Shown piece by piece: positions 37,301 to 42,944 of a DNA stretch of 64,000 bases. Below the pieces are notes generated by a model, which saw only the letters and a program-made list of their open reading frames with translations, was not told the origin of the DNA and did no database searches. The position numbers and the translations under genes are program-made. This DNA is from Adiantum capillus-veneris (taxonomy: Eukaryota > Streptophyta > Polypodiopsida > Polypodiales > Pteridaceae): the NCBI GenBank assembly GCA_014529385.2, contig CM043943.1, positions 99,694,355 through 99,758,354 of the forward strand, given 5' to 3'. Within the stretch, counting starts at the first letter, position 1, and the number at the start of each line of letters is the position of its first letter.

Positions 37301-40300
37301 ACCTTCGACTATACGCTGTTGTGCCTCAGTTAAGGTATCCCATAGAGCCCCTTCACGGATTGCTTTAAAGGCCTCATAAATAGGCCTGCTCTGACTCAGT
37401 TTCAACTGGAATTTGACTTTTTCAGGCTGTAAATTCATGAATAAGAGAGAAACTATTGTTAAGTCCTGAATCTGCTTTTGTGAAGTGATACCTACAAGTC
37501 TTGAACGAAGTAGCATGCTATGTTCAAACATGGGATAGGCACATTAACTATAATTTTGATCCATCGATGGACTTTGCTAACTCAAACAAGAAAGAAAAAC
37601 ACGAACACGCAAGCATCAGAATGCACAAAACATCTAGGGAACAAGAAAAACCAGAGGCAAGAAGAGAAATTCAAAGACAACCAAGAGGTGCAAATTTTAA
37701 TATATGCCAATTCAAGTGAACGTGGATGTGAACAAAATTGTCCGGCGATGTAGCTGGCTGCTAGCAATTGGTACTGTCTTTGTTAACATATGTAACGAAA
37801 TATCATTCTGATTCAAGAAACTGCTCACCTGCACAGTTTCTACTGCAGCTCGAAGTTCACTTGAATCCTTTACAGCTTTCAGATGGCTTACAGTTCCCCA
37901 AGCAACAGACAATCTATCAACGATACTTTCCAAAGGTTCAACCAAGTCCCCCCATGCTGGCTTCACATTTTCTTCTAATATAACCAGGTCTTTTTCCTGA
38001 AAATATCATTCAATACATTTGTTGCAGACTATAGCATTAGAGTTTACTTCAAAAAAAAATCATAAATGATTCCCACAGGCACGAGACATACTTTTTGAAA
38101 GGGTGGATTTTAAATCCGAAGGAGAACCCCAGCAAGTGAGGGCTCTCTTATCTTACATTTACACACACCTTGAGAAACAGGCTACCCAATAACAAGAGGC
38201 AGTAAAACAGTAAACACAAACACCAACACACAGATAACAATAGCAAAGGCACAGGGAGTGATGAGACTCAAGAGTGCCACCAGGAGAGAAGCAATGGCCC
38301 CAAATTGCAAAACCAGTGGCCCTCTTTAATTAGGCAACAAGCGCATGAGGTGCAAGTACAAAAGTTTCACCCAGGCCCAAGGGCTTCAATTTTAGGCATG
38401 GCATGAAAAATAACTCGAGCAATCCCACACGGCTTAATATGAGAAACACAAGGACAGCTTTTGAAGACCGTTACGAAGACAATGTCGCACAGATGGGCAT
38501 CAACCTCCTGGATAATAGAAGGCAGCATGTCTAAAGTGCCCTGTCTATAGCCCAAGTCTGTGAGCATGAATACTGGAGCCATTGCTGCCCCTCATACATT
38601 TAACTTGCACCCCGAAAACTACTGAAGCCAGGTGATAAACTCCCCAATTGTCACAAAACCGTGATGCAAACCAGCTCAGCATAAAAGCATGCATACAGCT
38701 TTACAAAGGAATGAGCGTGTGGGGAGGCCTGTGGCACTATATGGACGTGCTGACTTGGCAGCATGACATGGCAGTCCTGACATGGCAGTCCTGACATGGC
38801 CCTTATGCCATGCTTTATGATGGTATCATTCATAAGCCTATTCATAAGCCTTGACAGGTCTTCACCTTCCTCCATGCTGATTTCATATTGTTCCATCTTC
38901 AAAGGGACCTTGGTATGCTTCCTTTTGCTCCAAAGTTCTCCTCTAGGATGGTCCAAGCCTTATATGCCAAAATGGCATCATCAAAGAAAATGAACATGAT
39001 TGTTATTTGGAAAGCTAACAAGAATGCCCCATTCATTGTGGTGACTGAGAAACCCTAGTCCCCATTGTAATAATCATCTAATTCGTTGCAAAGTGTGTTG
39101 GTTCGATTAATCTCTCTTTTCACTCTCTCGAGCATTTTCTCTCTCTATGCTTCGCATTGTGTACTTTGACATGGTATCAAAAAGCAATCCTTGGTGTATT
39201 GCCGCAAAAAAGGAGCAAGAGAGGTGTGAGTGTGGAGCACATGGAGCCCGATGGAGAAGCAACATGCAGCAGTGTTTTTTTTTTTTTTGAGGAGCTGACT
39301 AGCAATTTTTTCATTGGAGATTATGTGTTTGTCTGCCAGTCTCATAGACTCTCTTCCCCAAAAAGGGTGGTCCGTGCTGAATCCTGATCTACAAGCCATG
39401 ACAAATTAACCATCTCTCTCCAAAACAGTTTCGCTCTCTAGAGTCTAGACACTGAAAACTGTTCTCTCTTTAGCAGAATTCTTTCTCTAACAAAATTGAC
39501 TAAACAAGAGAGAGGAGAGAGAGAGAGAGAGAGATGAAGAAGATGCTGGAGCAGGATGCTCCTGCAAAGAGAGTCAGTGGGGTTATAAGCCTGACTTTCC
39601 CATCCTTGTCTCATTTTCGCACAATTAATTATTAAGTATTTTCCAACTGCAAAATGTCCACACAATTCACTACATTTTATTTAAGTGACACCTGAAAATG
39701 TCTGTTGTCACCATTTCTATATTTTAATGTGCCGCCCTGTTGAACATGATGCGACATTGCTTTTGTGTAAGCATGGCTAGAGCTAAGTCCTGTATTGTGT
39801 TTGGCTCATCAGATAAATCTTTAAGGTCTCTTGGAATTGTTCCTACAAGTCTTCTCTTCTTCTTCTCTTAAAAGCTTAACTGTTCTATAATTTTATTTTA
39901 TTTTTTGGGGTCATTTACTTGGACTTAGAAAGAGCTCCAGTAAATCTTGAGATCACATACACGGAGTTTGAATAGAACTCAAGGCGGCCCACAAGCATAT
40001 CAACATCCTCTTCATCATCCCTCTGCTCCTTCCATCATAAAAGTAATTTCTAGCACAATAGGACACTAATGTGTTGCTAATTTCACAGCACGCTTGAGGA
40101 CAAAATTCTATTTTCTGGCTTGTTGGTCGCTTGCTTCGACAATAATGCATAAATTCTAACAAACTCAAGGACAAACATTACAGAAAAAGCAATCGTAAAA
40201 TAAATAAGCCAAGAATTCTCATTGCTTGTTAAAAGTTGCCATTTTATACACCCTCTTCTCCCGTTACAGTGGTACTTAAGTCCGCATAGAAGAACAAAAA

Positions 40301-40922
40301 ATAACAAGCACCCATTTGTTATGTGTGATTCAGATGACAAATTCGTTTGACTCTTCGGGATACACGCAGCTCAAGGATCTTGTTCACATCCAAAAAGCTA
40401 CGCCATATGTGCTCTGTGCAAGCACAACACTATGCGACTTGTGGCACCCATTGAAAAGCTGAAAACAATGAAACAATCAACGTCTCATACCAGCTGATTG
40501 AGAATGGCTCTGATGCCTGGTACTACGTGCTTCGCTTCAATAGCATCAAATCTAGGAAAAGGGGAATCTTCCAGCAGAGGGTTGTTGAGTGCGGAGGCTT
40601 CCTCTTCAGTCACGCCAGAAGCAGGGACTGCGATAGAAGCCATGGTGCAGAAATCAGACGACGAGAACTTGCCAAACGATGAAAATTGGTTGAAAGAAGA
40701 GGCAAATGGGCTGCAACGAAGGCGGTTGTTTGGGCAGGATAAGCTCGGTGGGCGCTTGCGAGAGGGCAAAACTGAATAAGGACGTCGCGTCGCTCTACAG
40801 GAAGCCCGAGTTGGCTTTGCGGCTGCTGTCGTTAGGGTCGACAGAAGAAAGGTTGTGAACGGAATGATGGTTGCTATCGAGGACGGAGCTGAAGTTGATG
40901 CGGACAAATACTTTCCTGCCAT
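11805..40922 (-). CDS. OOP: organellar oligopeptidase (M3 family), N-terminal half, seven exons
   Basis: This zinc oligopeptidase degrades short peptides, including cleaved targeting peptides, in chloroplasts and mitochondria. Exons (minus): 40922-40491, 37996-37829, 37426-37303, 37115-37039, 12447-12304, 12199-11969 and 11895-11805. All introns have GT...AG ends and the frame is kept throughout, giving about 422 residues. Recognisable stretches are [48 protein letters not shown] and [20 protein letters not shown]. The family is about 790 residues long, so the catalytic half with the HEXXH zinc site is absent; those exons should lie left of position 1. The first 90 residues are rich in Ser, Thr, Ala and Arg, as expected of a transit peptide. 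Intron 4 is about 24.6 kb of transposons. Nothing in the visible exons is broken. Confidence 0.9.
13102..14070 (-). pseudogene. LINE endonuclease (EEP domain) fragment
   Basis: Minus-strand translation starts [10 protein letters not shown] at 14070 and continues in shifting frames through [46 protein letters not shown] and RIDRFYAS. These are the blocks of the apurinic-type endonuclease at the start of LINE ORF2. It ends in a stop at 13102-13104 without any RT, so it is a fragment, and several frameshifts confirm decay. Its right edge abuts LTR-like sequence at about 14071. Confidence 0.8.
14071..14244 (-). repeat. LTR fragment, continuation of the LTR split by the chromovirus
   Basis: On the minus strand the words AAGCTTGCCTTCTCCCTTGC and GTAGCGCGATGATT match 10100-10140 (+) and 26590-26640 (-). 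Joined across the chromovirus it continues the LTR fragment that stops at 26148. It ends at the LINE start. Confidence 0.6.
14260..14264. repeat. target site duplication GAATG, left copy, of the copia element
   Basis: GAATG precedes the TGTTGAGATG LTR start and recurs at 19457-19461 after the second LTR. The 5-bp size fits copia integrase. Confidence 0.95.
14265..14585 (+). repeat. copia 5' LTR
   Basis: Bounded by TGTTGAG and TTTACA, it is followed directly by the tRNA-iMet primer site. Near its 3' end it has a GAAGAAGAAGAAG stretch. Confidence 0.95.
14586..14597 (+). promoter_or_regulatory. copia primer binding site (tRNA-iMet)
   Basis: TGGTATCAGAGC lies directly against the 5' LTR end and matches the 3' end of plant initiator tRNA-Met, the usual primer of copia minus-strand synthesis. 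Confidence 0.95.
14802..17516 (+). CDS. copia gag-protease-integrase part of the polyprotein
   Basis: The frame has 904 codons. Gag occupies about residues 1-270 and has a Gly/Arg repeat ([10 protein letters not shown]) before the zinc knuckle [14 protein letters not shown] at about 280-293. The protease active site is [10 protein letters not shown] (about 345-354). The GAG-pre-integrase zinc region has HKRIGH and CAACQFGKQ (about 485-530). Integrase catalytic residues are D549, D612 and E648, with the DD35E spacing, in [14 protein letters not shown] and NGVAERKN. The C-terminal region has the [10 protein letters not shown] and [14 protein letters not shown] blocks. The TGA at 17514 separates it from RT in the same frame. 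It probably came from an Arg CGA by C-to-T change, since the reading continues sensibly afterwards. Confidence 0.95.
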   Translation: MSDGFSQIVTEKLTEKNNYPAWKFRITNFLKGKGYWDYVEGDNEKEPEIPEANASTEQRKALRDWQQSQSKVMYWLSMSITDGMMGYLQDAETPAIAWKNLGRVFEVNTNARKLQLKSELNQVKRNLSINDYALKIKSIIEALGSIKVSVEDDDIVRACLDGLGDEYVHFRSSMNTRNDIPVFQDLISMLILEEKNLDTSSSHGRNNSERAFYSNSNIGRGRGRGRGRGQSPRGCKGQFQEGQSNQNNTRGRGNQSQGRGSQRGRGAGSSRQQHTADTRECWTCGERGHMSRDCSKGKASEKREQGNYASTSRDADDSKNERMFVMQHVMNTMTAENSTQDDVWYVDSGASNHMTSHGEWFRDMRKPDVSGYVQTGDDTAHPIAHVGDIPLNTKSGKSKYLADVLHVPNITKNLVSVGQMVEQGLQVRFNPNGCYVEDFQNGCKLITEGKCVGRMFTLNVDMPEVKAALFAQGTGVVADVDIWHKRIGHVNEQRLRSMQSKQIVKGLPKFKVDGMHKVCAACQFGKQSKGSFPHERNVCKKPLEVLHTDVWGPTDTASIHGGRYYVSFIDDHTRKVWVYFMRNKSEVFGHFQDFKVMIEKETDMQIKTLRSDGGGEYFSNDFSDFLRMHGIRRQFTCRYTPQQNGVAERKNRHIAEVARALMNEKNMPHHFWAKAVNTVVYIMNRTPTAAVHDVTPEEKFTGTKPDLAHLKVFGSIAYVHVPDELRRKLDPKAEKCILVGYSLEQKGYRCYNPTTRELRVSRDVVFDEMSSWYSNAHGTIGADVKDDVVVQNVRPQSQVLSGPQESSSRSSVEKPWNGRLRTQVTPPAGTGNISQKGKEKVDEPPFMADASSGFSHVDMDSDGSEQSLDEEFGIPAVRTPGVRKVQEDARGQRSDPGPRRSNRV
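17532..19163 (+). CDS. copia reverse transcriptase-RNase H part of the polyprotein
   Basis: This is in the same frame as the upstream part. RT has [50 protein letters not shown] and the catalytic YVDD at 18177-18188. RNase H shows YKDADWARS, a C-terminal SSTEAEYR block and [12 protein letters not shown]. The frame ends at 19161-19163, 28 bases inside the 3' LTR, so the polypurine tract is coding. All key residues appear intact; only the upstream TGA prevents one continuous polyprotein. Confidence 0.95.
   Translation: MTYDGYLAHHQTYMAKVIQDVEPTCFEDAVGNVHWDDAMNEEMAALEANDTWELVPLPSGKKAIGCKWVYKTKHKADGNIERHKARLVAKGYAQTYGIDYEETFAPVVKMTTVRAVIAVAASRGWIMHQMDVKNAFLNGELQEEVYMDQPPGYVDPGYPDYVCRLLKALYGLKQGSRAWYDRIAKYLVNIGFRRAHADHSLYVRESDVGIVVITIYVDDLIIVGDNAMEIDHVKGLLKQEFEMKDLGELRYFLGIEVIRTPEGVWLSQRQYALDMLSKYGMADCKPISIPLDVNAKLSAEKGDVVEDVKMYRKIVGSLIYLTITRPDLSYTVGLESQFMQLPRKPHLDGVRRTLRYVQGTLDYALFYAADMPLALYGYKDADWARSIVDTRSTSGFMFSFGSAAVTWSSKKQPTVALSSTEAEYRGAAVAACEVAWLRTLLEDLEVQVDQQIVIHCDNLSSMQLARNPVFHARTKHIEVHYHYVRERVLAGDIDLVYVNTEKQIADIFTKALVAEKLRRFRTMLGLCDMQSSRGSVEMSSSTS
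19136..19456 (+). repeat. copia 3' LTR
   Basis: It differs from the 5' LTR at six of 321 positions, which suggests a fairly recent insertion. It is followed by GAATG at 19457-19461, the right copy of the target duplication. Confidence 0.95.
19462..19825 (-). repeat. chromovirus 3' LTR, main part
   Basis: It starts TGTTATGTCCCG at 19825 on the minus strand and matches 26142-25914. It contains TTATTATAAAAGGGAGGCC, a likely TATA region. It is interrupted by the copia and ends at 14245. Confidence 0.85.
19837..21174 (-). CDS. chromovirus integrase with chromodomain
   Basis: The open frame has 445 codons. The zinc-binding domain shows [19 protein letters not shown] and [10 protein letters not shown]. 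The core has MDFIVGLP (first Asp), IVSDRDTKF (second Asp) and [11 protein letters not shown] (Glu). A GPF-type tail ([11 protein letters not shown]) and a C-terminal chromodomain follow, with [16 protein letters not shown] and [11 protein letters not shown]. Chromodomains steer such integrases to marked chromatin. The frame ends in the polypurine tract. It is split from the RT-RNase H frame by a stop and frame change near 21190; otherwise it looks complete. Confidence 0.9.
   Translation of the reverse strand: MFRNGKVCVSEIDEIRRRILCECHDVPSVGHPGIQRPLALVKRYFYWPRMRFYIESYVKRCAQCQVNKAERLRKDGLLHPLEIPDAKWQSISMDFIVGLPNTSRGNDAIWVVVDRLTQMAKFIPTKSTVKSHELAVLFVDQLYKLYGLPEDIVSDRDTKFTGRFWRDVFAHLQTKLSMSSSDHPKSDGETERMNQTLEDMLRAYVSHRQYDWERYLSQLEFAYNSSKHSATGFSPFMLMYGFEPKSPIAIGLEKVKERQARDFLYDMQEMLELAKDSIRTARDRVTTYANQKRSPRTLDVGQWVYLTIPKDSKTMRTGKHYKLSARYCGPFLITKKIGQVTYKLPLPSDVSVHSVFHVSCLKAKLGEADVVVSIEENVWQDMQTEYIPREPEAVLDHCTRHSRQKAYDEYLTKWNGQSERFATWEPVRALKAQYPHFIDEDINGS
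21202..22620 (-). pseudogene. chromovirus reverse transcriptase and RNase H
   Basis: The main frame (22485-21202) starts at [18 protein letters not shown] and includes [21 protein letters not shown] and the catalytic [11 protein letters not shown]. The connection ([12 protein letters not shown]) follows, then RNase H with [30 protein letters not shown] and TDHHSLRYI. Upstream, at about 22590-22490, [13 protein letters not shown] and RFCVDTRG are in a different frame: one base appears lost just before LNKL. A stretch between the protease linker and GFVRPS is also missing. The catalytic Asp pair is intact, but the polyprotein is interrupted. Confidence 0.9.
22640..24514 (-). pseudogene. chromovirus gag and protease
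   Basis: Gag likely starts at the ATG at about 24514, with an early in-frame stop, then a coiled segment ([13 protein letters not shown], near 24370). After frame changes it continues as the 439-codon frame 24130-22811, with [24 protein letters not shown] and the zinc knuckle [14 protein letters not shown] near 23550. Protease has [16 protein letters not shown] (Asn in place of the Thr/Ser that normally follows Asp) and [10 protein letters not shown]. An 18-bp tandem duplication near 22825-22862 breaks the linker; [13 protein letters not shown] to [19 protein letters not shown] follows in another frame. Confidence 0.85.
24526..25117 (+). mobile_element. solo LTR with perfect target duplication, telo-box motifs
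   Basis: The sequence runs from TGTCACAAAG to CTGTTACA, flanked by AAAAC at 24521-24525 and 25118-25122. No internal region is present, so this is an LTR-LTR recombination product. It belongs to the same broad LTR type as 33560-34194 and 35903-36412. It has three AAACCCTAA words (24557, 24577, 24594), a (GA)n run at about 24734-24801, and the core GAAATACCGAAAGGGGCGCC at about 24960. It is inserted just upstream of the chromovirus gag start. Confidence 0.93.
24734..24801. repeat. (GA)n microsatellite
   Basis: About 68 bp of uninterrupted GA lies within the solo LTR. Confidence 0.95.
25123..25913 (-). other. chromovirus leader region, no gene seen
   Basis: It lies between the truncated 5' LTR and the solo LTR. 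No primer site or reading frame is convincing. It holds a (CT)n run at 25674-25752. At 25913 similarity between the two chromovirus LTRs stops, so a deletion or replacement removed the end of the 5' LTR. Confidence 0.6.
25674..25752. repeat. (CT)n microsatellite, about 79 bp
   Basis: Uninterrupted CT dinucleotides. Confidence 0.95.
25914..26142 (-). repeat. chromovirus 5' LTR, truncated
   Basis: It matches the first 229 bp of the 3' LTR with scattered changes, including the TATAAAAGGGAGGCC region. Similarity ends after GGTGGTATGGG. Confidence 0.85.
26148..27056 (-). repeat. two tandem partial LTRs of the first gypsy's family
   Basis: On the minus strand, two head-to-tail copies share TTTTTATTTAATTTTT, GTCACAAATGGCCGGACAT, GAAACGGCCGAC and TAGGCTCGG/CAG words: about 27056-26470 and 26470-26148. 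The first also contains the block equivalent to 10045-10260 in the first element's 3' LTR. The second is cut by the chromovirus and continues at 14244-14071. Confidence 0.75.
27380..27577 (-). pseudogene. gypsy integrase tail fragment
   Basis: Minus-strand translation [18 protein letters not shown], then LYLVKFRNH and [13 protein letters not shown], corresponds to the last 70 residues of the integrase at 9100-9310. A purine-rich AAAGGAGGGGTAATG follows, like a polypurine tract at an LTR start. No other part of this element was recognised nearby. Confidence 0.75.
27866..28157 (-). pseudogene. hAT/DUF659-like transposase fragment
   Basis: Minus-strand reading gives [20 protein letters not shown], then [21 protein letters not shown] and, after one stop, [13 protein letters not shown]. 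The combination of FVN, LELKKP, TRFA and a Leu-rich RL helix is the pattern seen between the DUF659 domain and the hAT region in plant transposase-like proteins. Only about 95 residues remain, and the fragment is cut at 28160 by an LTR end. The identification rests on motif memory and needs a profile search. Confidence 0.55.
28160..29314 (-). repeat. LTR of 1155 bp at the 3' end of a chimeric gypsy
   Basis: It starts TGTCACGTGACACATCC after AAAAGGAGGGGA and ends GCACCTTACA. It contains a degenerate array of AAAACGCT-type words at about 28540-28880 and a (GA)n run at about 28326-28359. Its last ~800 bp match 34195-34977 in the opposite orientation. Confidence 0.75.
29315..33546 (-). pseudogene. 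gypsy gag-pol, broken
   Basis: On the minus strand, a gag N terminus (33487-33122), gag core (32690 onward, TWWSTLL) and zinc knuckle [14 protein letters not shown] near 32100-32060 come first. The protease has [16 protein letters not shown] near 31850 and DVLLGIPW near 31640. RT (31431-30240) has an in-frame stop at 31002-31000 and the catalytic block FFDN instead of FFDD near 30870, a lost catalytic Asp. RNase H ([14 protein letters not shown]) and the integrase zinc domain ([14 protein letters not shown]) follow. Integrase is truncated after ESIVSDRE and joined to a tail piece ([14 protein letters not shown]). The element is inactive and related to the first gypsy element. Confidence 0.85.
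33547..33558 (-). promoter_or_regulatory. gypsy primer binding site
   Basis: TGGTATCAGAGC lies on the minus strand one base after the LTR end GTTACA. It fits initiator tRNA-Met. Confidence 0.9.
33560..34194 (-). repeat. 5' LTR of the chimeric gypsy, 635 bp
   Basis: It starts TGTCACAAAATGG at 34194, ends CTGTTACA at 33560 and is followed by the primer site. It shares type, core and GA-rich stretches with the solo LTR at 24526, but not with the LTR at the other end of the same element. AACCCTAA words occur twice at about 34141-34176. Confidence 0.85.
34195..34977 (+). repeat. LTR fragment, inverted relative to 28160-28980
   Basis: The end, TTACTTCCGCTGCACCTTACA-type sequence at about 34957-34977, matches the minus-strand end at 28160. 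The AGCGTTTT-type degenerate repeats at 34200-34430 mirror those at 28540-28880. The 5' part is missing at the junction with the LTR at 34194. Confidence 0.75.
34978..35269 (+). pseudogene. gypsy integrase fragment
   Basis: The translation [20 protein letters not shown], then [14 protein letters not shown], a frameshift, [20 protein letters not shown] and [13 protein letters not shown] belongs to the same integrase family as 6270-6510. Both ends are abrupt: an LTR end on the left and an opposite-strand gag on the right. Confidence 0.85.
35270..35880 (-). pseudogene. gypsy gag N-terminal fragment
   Basis: Minus-strand translation has [20 protein letters not shown] and [19 protein letters not shown], like the gag start at 33400-33150, then a Ser-rich [20 protein letters not shown] stretch. 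It is cut at about 35270 by the plus-strand integrase fragment. Confidence 0.8.
35903..36412 (-). repeat. LTR, 510 bp, 5' LTR of the gag fragment
   Basis: It starts TGTCACAAACTG at 36412 and ends TTCGTTACA at 35903, followed by TGGTAGCTTAGTCG where the primer site would be. The core CCGAAAGGGGTGCTGG lies at about 36045-36060. Together with the gag fragment it forms the truncated 5' end of one gypsy copy. Confidence 0.8.
36413..37038. other. remaining intron sequence with TA/GT/poly-G tracts
   Basis: A TATA-rich microsatellite occupies about 36413-36465. A (GT)n stretch followed by 24 uninterrupted G lies at 36868-36904. No gene was seen. Confidence 0.8.
37039..37996 (-). CDS. OOP: OOP exons 2-4
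   Basis: Exon 2 (37996-37829, 56 codons) starts after TTTTCAG and covers [15 protein letters not shown] to AAVETVQ. Exon 3 (37426-37303) covers [20 protein letters not shown] to QQRIVEG, splitting a Gly codon. Exon 4 (37115-37039, 77 nt) follows a long pyrimidine tract and ends NEIRQ. Introns 2 (402 bp) and 3 (187 bp) are of ordinary size. The residues form the helical N-terminal part of the M3 fold. Confidence 0.9.
37997..40490. other. OOP: OOP intron 1 with copia remnants
   Basis: The intron is 2.5 kb. On the minus strand at about 38985-38790 a copia gag-like piece reads [19 protein letters not shown] and, in the next frame, [20 protein letters not shown]. On the plus strand a copia-like LTR end, TTTGACA, is followed by TGGTATCAA at 39172. 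The rest, including 39200-40490 and 38000-38780, shows no recognisable gene. Confidence 0.6.
40491..40922 (-). CDS. OOP: OOP exon 1 with probable organellar transit peptide
   Basis: The exon has 144 codons from the first ATG at 40922 to the donor CTG|GTATGAG at 40491/40490. A second in-frame ATG at 40643 ([11 protein letters not shown]) would give a form without most of the transit peptide. The long start is preferred because residues 1-93 are Ser/Thr/Arg-rich with few acidic residues, and angiosperm organellar forms have a similar extension. The conserved M3 N terminus begins at [20 protein letters not shown]. Confidence 0.85.
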
Positions 40923-41479
40923 CGCTGTGTAGTGTGTAGCTGCCCAAAATCTCTTTGGCCCCTTAAGAAACGCATTAATTTTTACGGTCTTGATTTTTTC
41001 CTAATGTCTATCCACATTTGTGAATCTAGTGATCCAGACTCCACGATGGCCTAATAGTGCTAGAAGAAGAGAAGAGAAATTTCAACTAATTTGGATAATA
41101 TTGGTTTTTCCTTTCAGAGTACCTAATAAATGTATGAAGTGTCCTTTAAAATTCAAGGGACTCAACGTTGCCATTTTCACCATATTCATACCTTAGTAGC
41201 TGGCAATCCACCATTTTTGCCTATTTATCACCAGTAAAACATGCCAAAACTTAGAAAGTTTCTTAATGGCTTTTGAATGTTTTTGAGTATGTTCTACATT
41301 TTGATTTAAGAACTTGGAATTGCCATTCCCTCTAGATATAGCTCATTCAGTGGCATTGATGAGCATTTTCTTTCTTAAGCGCGGAAAGAGAAAAGCACAT
41401 TATAAGACAAACTTGCACTTTAAGCATACAAGTGCATTTGTGTAAATTGTCTTTGTTACTTGCAAGTATTGTGACAAGC
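40923..41479. promoter_or_regulatory. OOP: OOP upstream region, presumed promoter
   Basis: This stretch lies between the OOP start codon and the first upstream transposon remnant. It is AT-rich with no reading frame. No clear TATA box could be assigned, so the promoter call rests on position only. Confidence 0.4.
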
Positions 41480-41940
41480 AAAGATGGTTCATTTACCCAA
41501 GATTGGAGTTTGGATTGTGGTGCATCTTCTCATTAACTTCCTGTAGAAAGTGGTTTTCTACTTATGACAATAGCATGCATAGATGCATACACGTGAGAAA
41601 TGGCTTTGCTTGTGGCATAGTTGGTGCAAGAGAGATACATCTAAGGCTTGCCAATGGTTCTTCATTTGCTCTCAGTAAGCTTTCAAGATCTTGGCATCAT
41701 TGTGAGGTCTCGGCCATATGAATGTGTAATTGTGTACCTCTTCCATATTTGGACATCTCACTAAGAGTCTTAATCATGTCAGGTAACTAGATGATTGTGG
41801 TTACTATACATGCTTTGGCAATGGGTGGTGGAAAGACTTATAAGGGACCTTTGGTCTTGGGTAGAGAAGATAAGTTTGGTACATTGTATCCATTGCATGT
41901 TTCTAAAATTAAAGATCGGGTTCTGAGCATAATTGAGTAG
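41480..41940 (+). pseudogene. copia protease and pre-integrase fragment
   Basis: The translation includes GFACGIVGAREIHLRLANGS (protease-region block) and, after frame changes, LDDCGYYTCFGNGWWKTYKG and LGREDKFGTLYPLHVSKIK, the GAG-pre-integrase lead-in. Stops and frameshifts show a decayed copy. Confidence 0.7.
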
Positions 41941-42077
41941 CCAAATACCTCTTTGTGGTATGGCTAATTAAGCCATTTGCACCAAAGTGAAATAAAACTT
42001 TATCTCATTTGCTTTATGTGCATGTCTTCATTTTTACATGGTTTGAACTATATGAACATTGTGTGTGGTAAGCATGT

Positions 42078-42337
42078 TTGGTAAGGATGTGCACCTTACC
42101 ACAAGGAGCAACCAACTCGGTTGCGCACATGATGAATGGTATGAACAAAGTCCTACGTGACTTCATACCTCAAATTACAATGCCCTTTCTTGATGATGTA
42201 CCAATCAAAAGATGCGACGTAGACAAAAAGGACGAGGCTCTAGATTTCAAGGGGTGCCACAAATATGTGGCAAACCACATCAAATATTGCGACAGAATTT
42301 TAACAAGGCTGGAAGAAATCAACCTTACCTTATTTAG
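42078..42337 (+). pseudogene. gypsy RT fragment, left part, split by a Tat-like element
   Basis: MVRMCTLPQGATNSVAHMMN and MPFLDDVPIK (catalytic FLDD near 42187) are followed by HIKYCDRILTRLEEINLTLF, ending at 42337. The sequence continues at 56907 after the 14.6-kb insertion. The PQGATNSVA type of gypsy RT differs from the chromovirus type elsewhere in the window. Confidence 0.85.
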
Positions 42338-42568
42338 TGTACACGTCTGTCGCACGTGTCAAAGCAAGGGACTTGCCATACACTGTGTGCGAGCCACAAA
42401 TGGTTGCAAGCACACAACCAGATTAATCTAGCAATCTCAAGAGAGCAAGGGTGTGTCACTCACCGCCCTACGCTCACCTTCGTGGAGGACTCCTTGCCGC
42501 GAAGAAGAGGGAGCTACCGCCGTGCCGCGCTCAACCGCCTCGTCGCGCCGTGTTGTCGTAATTCTCGA

Positions 42569-42652
<84 letters not shown>

Positions 42653-42944
42653 GCGCACGCGCGCGCGCATGCACGCATACACAAACACACAAGGAGATAA
42701 AGAAGACGATTGAGATGAAGCAAGAGCACTCTTCAATTGCACAAATGAGAGAATGAGTGATTTTCAAGTTTAGGTGACTTTTATATGAGCTCGCCCATTC
42801 ACACTTGGACGCCCATGCTTAGCCAACTAACCCTTGAATGTTCTAGTTAGAGTGTGTCTCTCATCACCAACCACTCTTACCCTTTTCCTATTGGCCCGAC
42901 AAGTCCGGCCCATGACTACTAGAAGTGGACGCCGGTGGTTAACA
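42338..42944 (-). repeat. 3' LTR of the Tat-like element
   Basis: It matches 56363-56906 apart from the microsatellite. It contains (CT)n(CA)n(GC)n at about 42571-42670 and a conserved CACTCTTCAATTGCAC block. Confidence 0.9.

Noticed and set aside
38230-38620. Minus-strand 71-codon frame in OOP intron 1 as a gene
   Set aside because: No domain recognised, short, and surrounded by copia remnants.
40498-40779. Plus-strand 93-codon frame opposite OOP exon 1
   Set aside because: It is the antisense shadow of a conserved exon with correct splice sites.
42571-42730. Open frames across (CT)n/(CA)n runs, also at 25599-25861 and 47154-47356
   Set aside because: Dinucleotide repeats lack stops in several frames; the translated Ser-Leu or His-Thr runs are not proteins.
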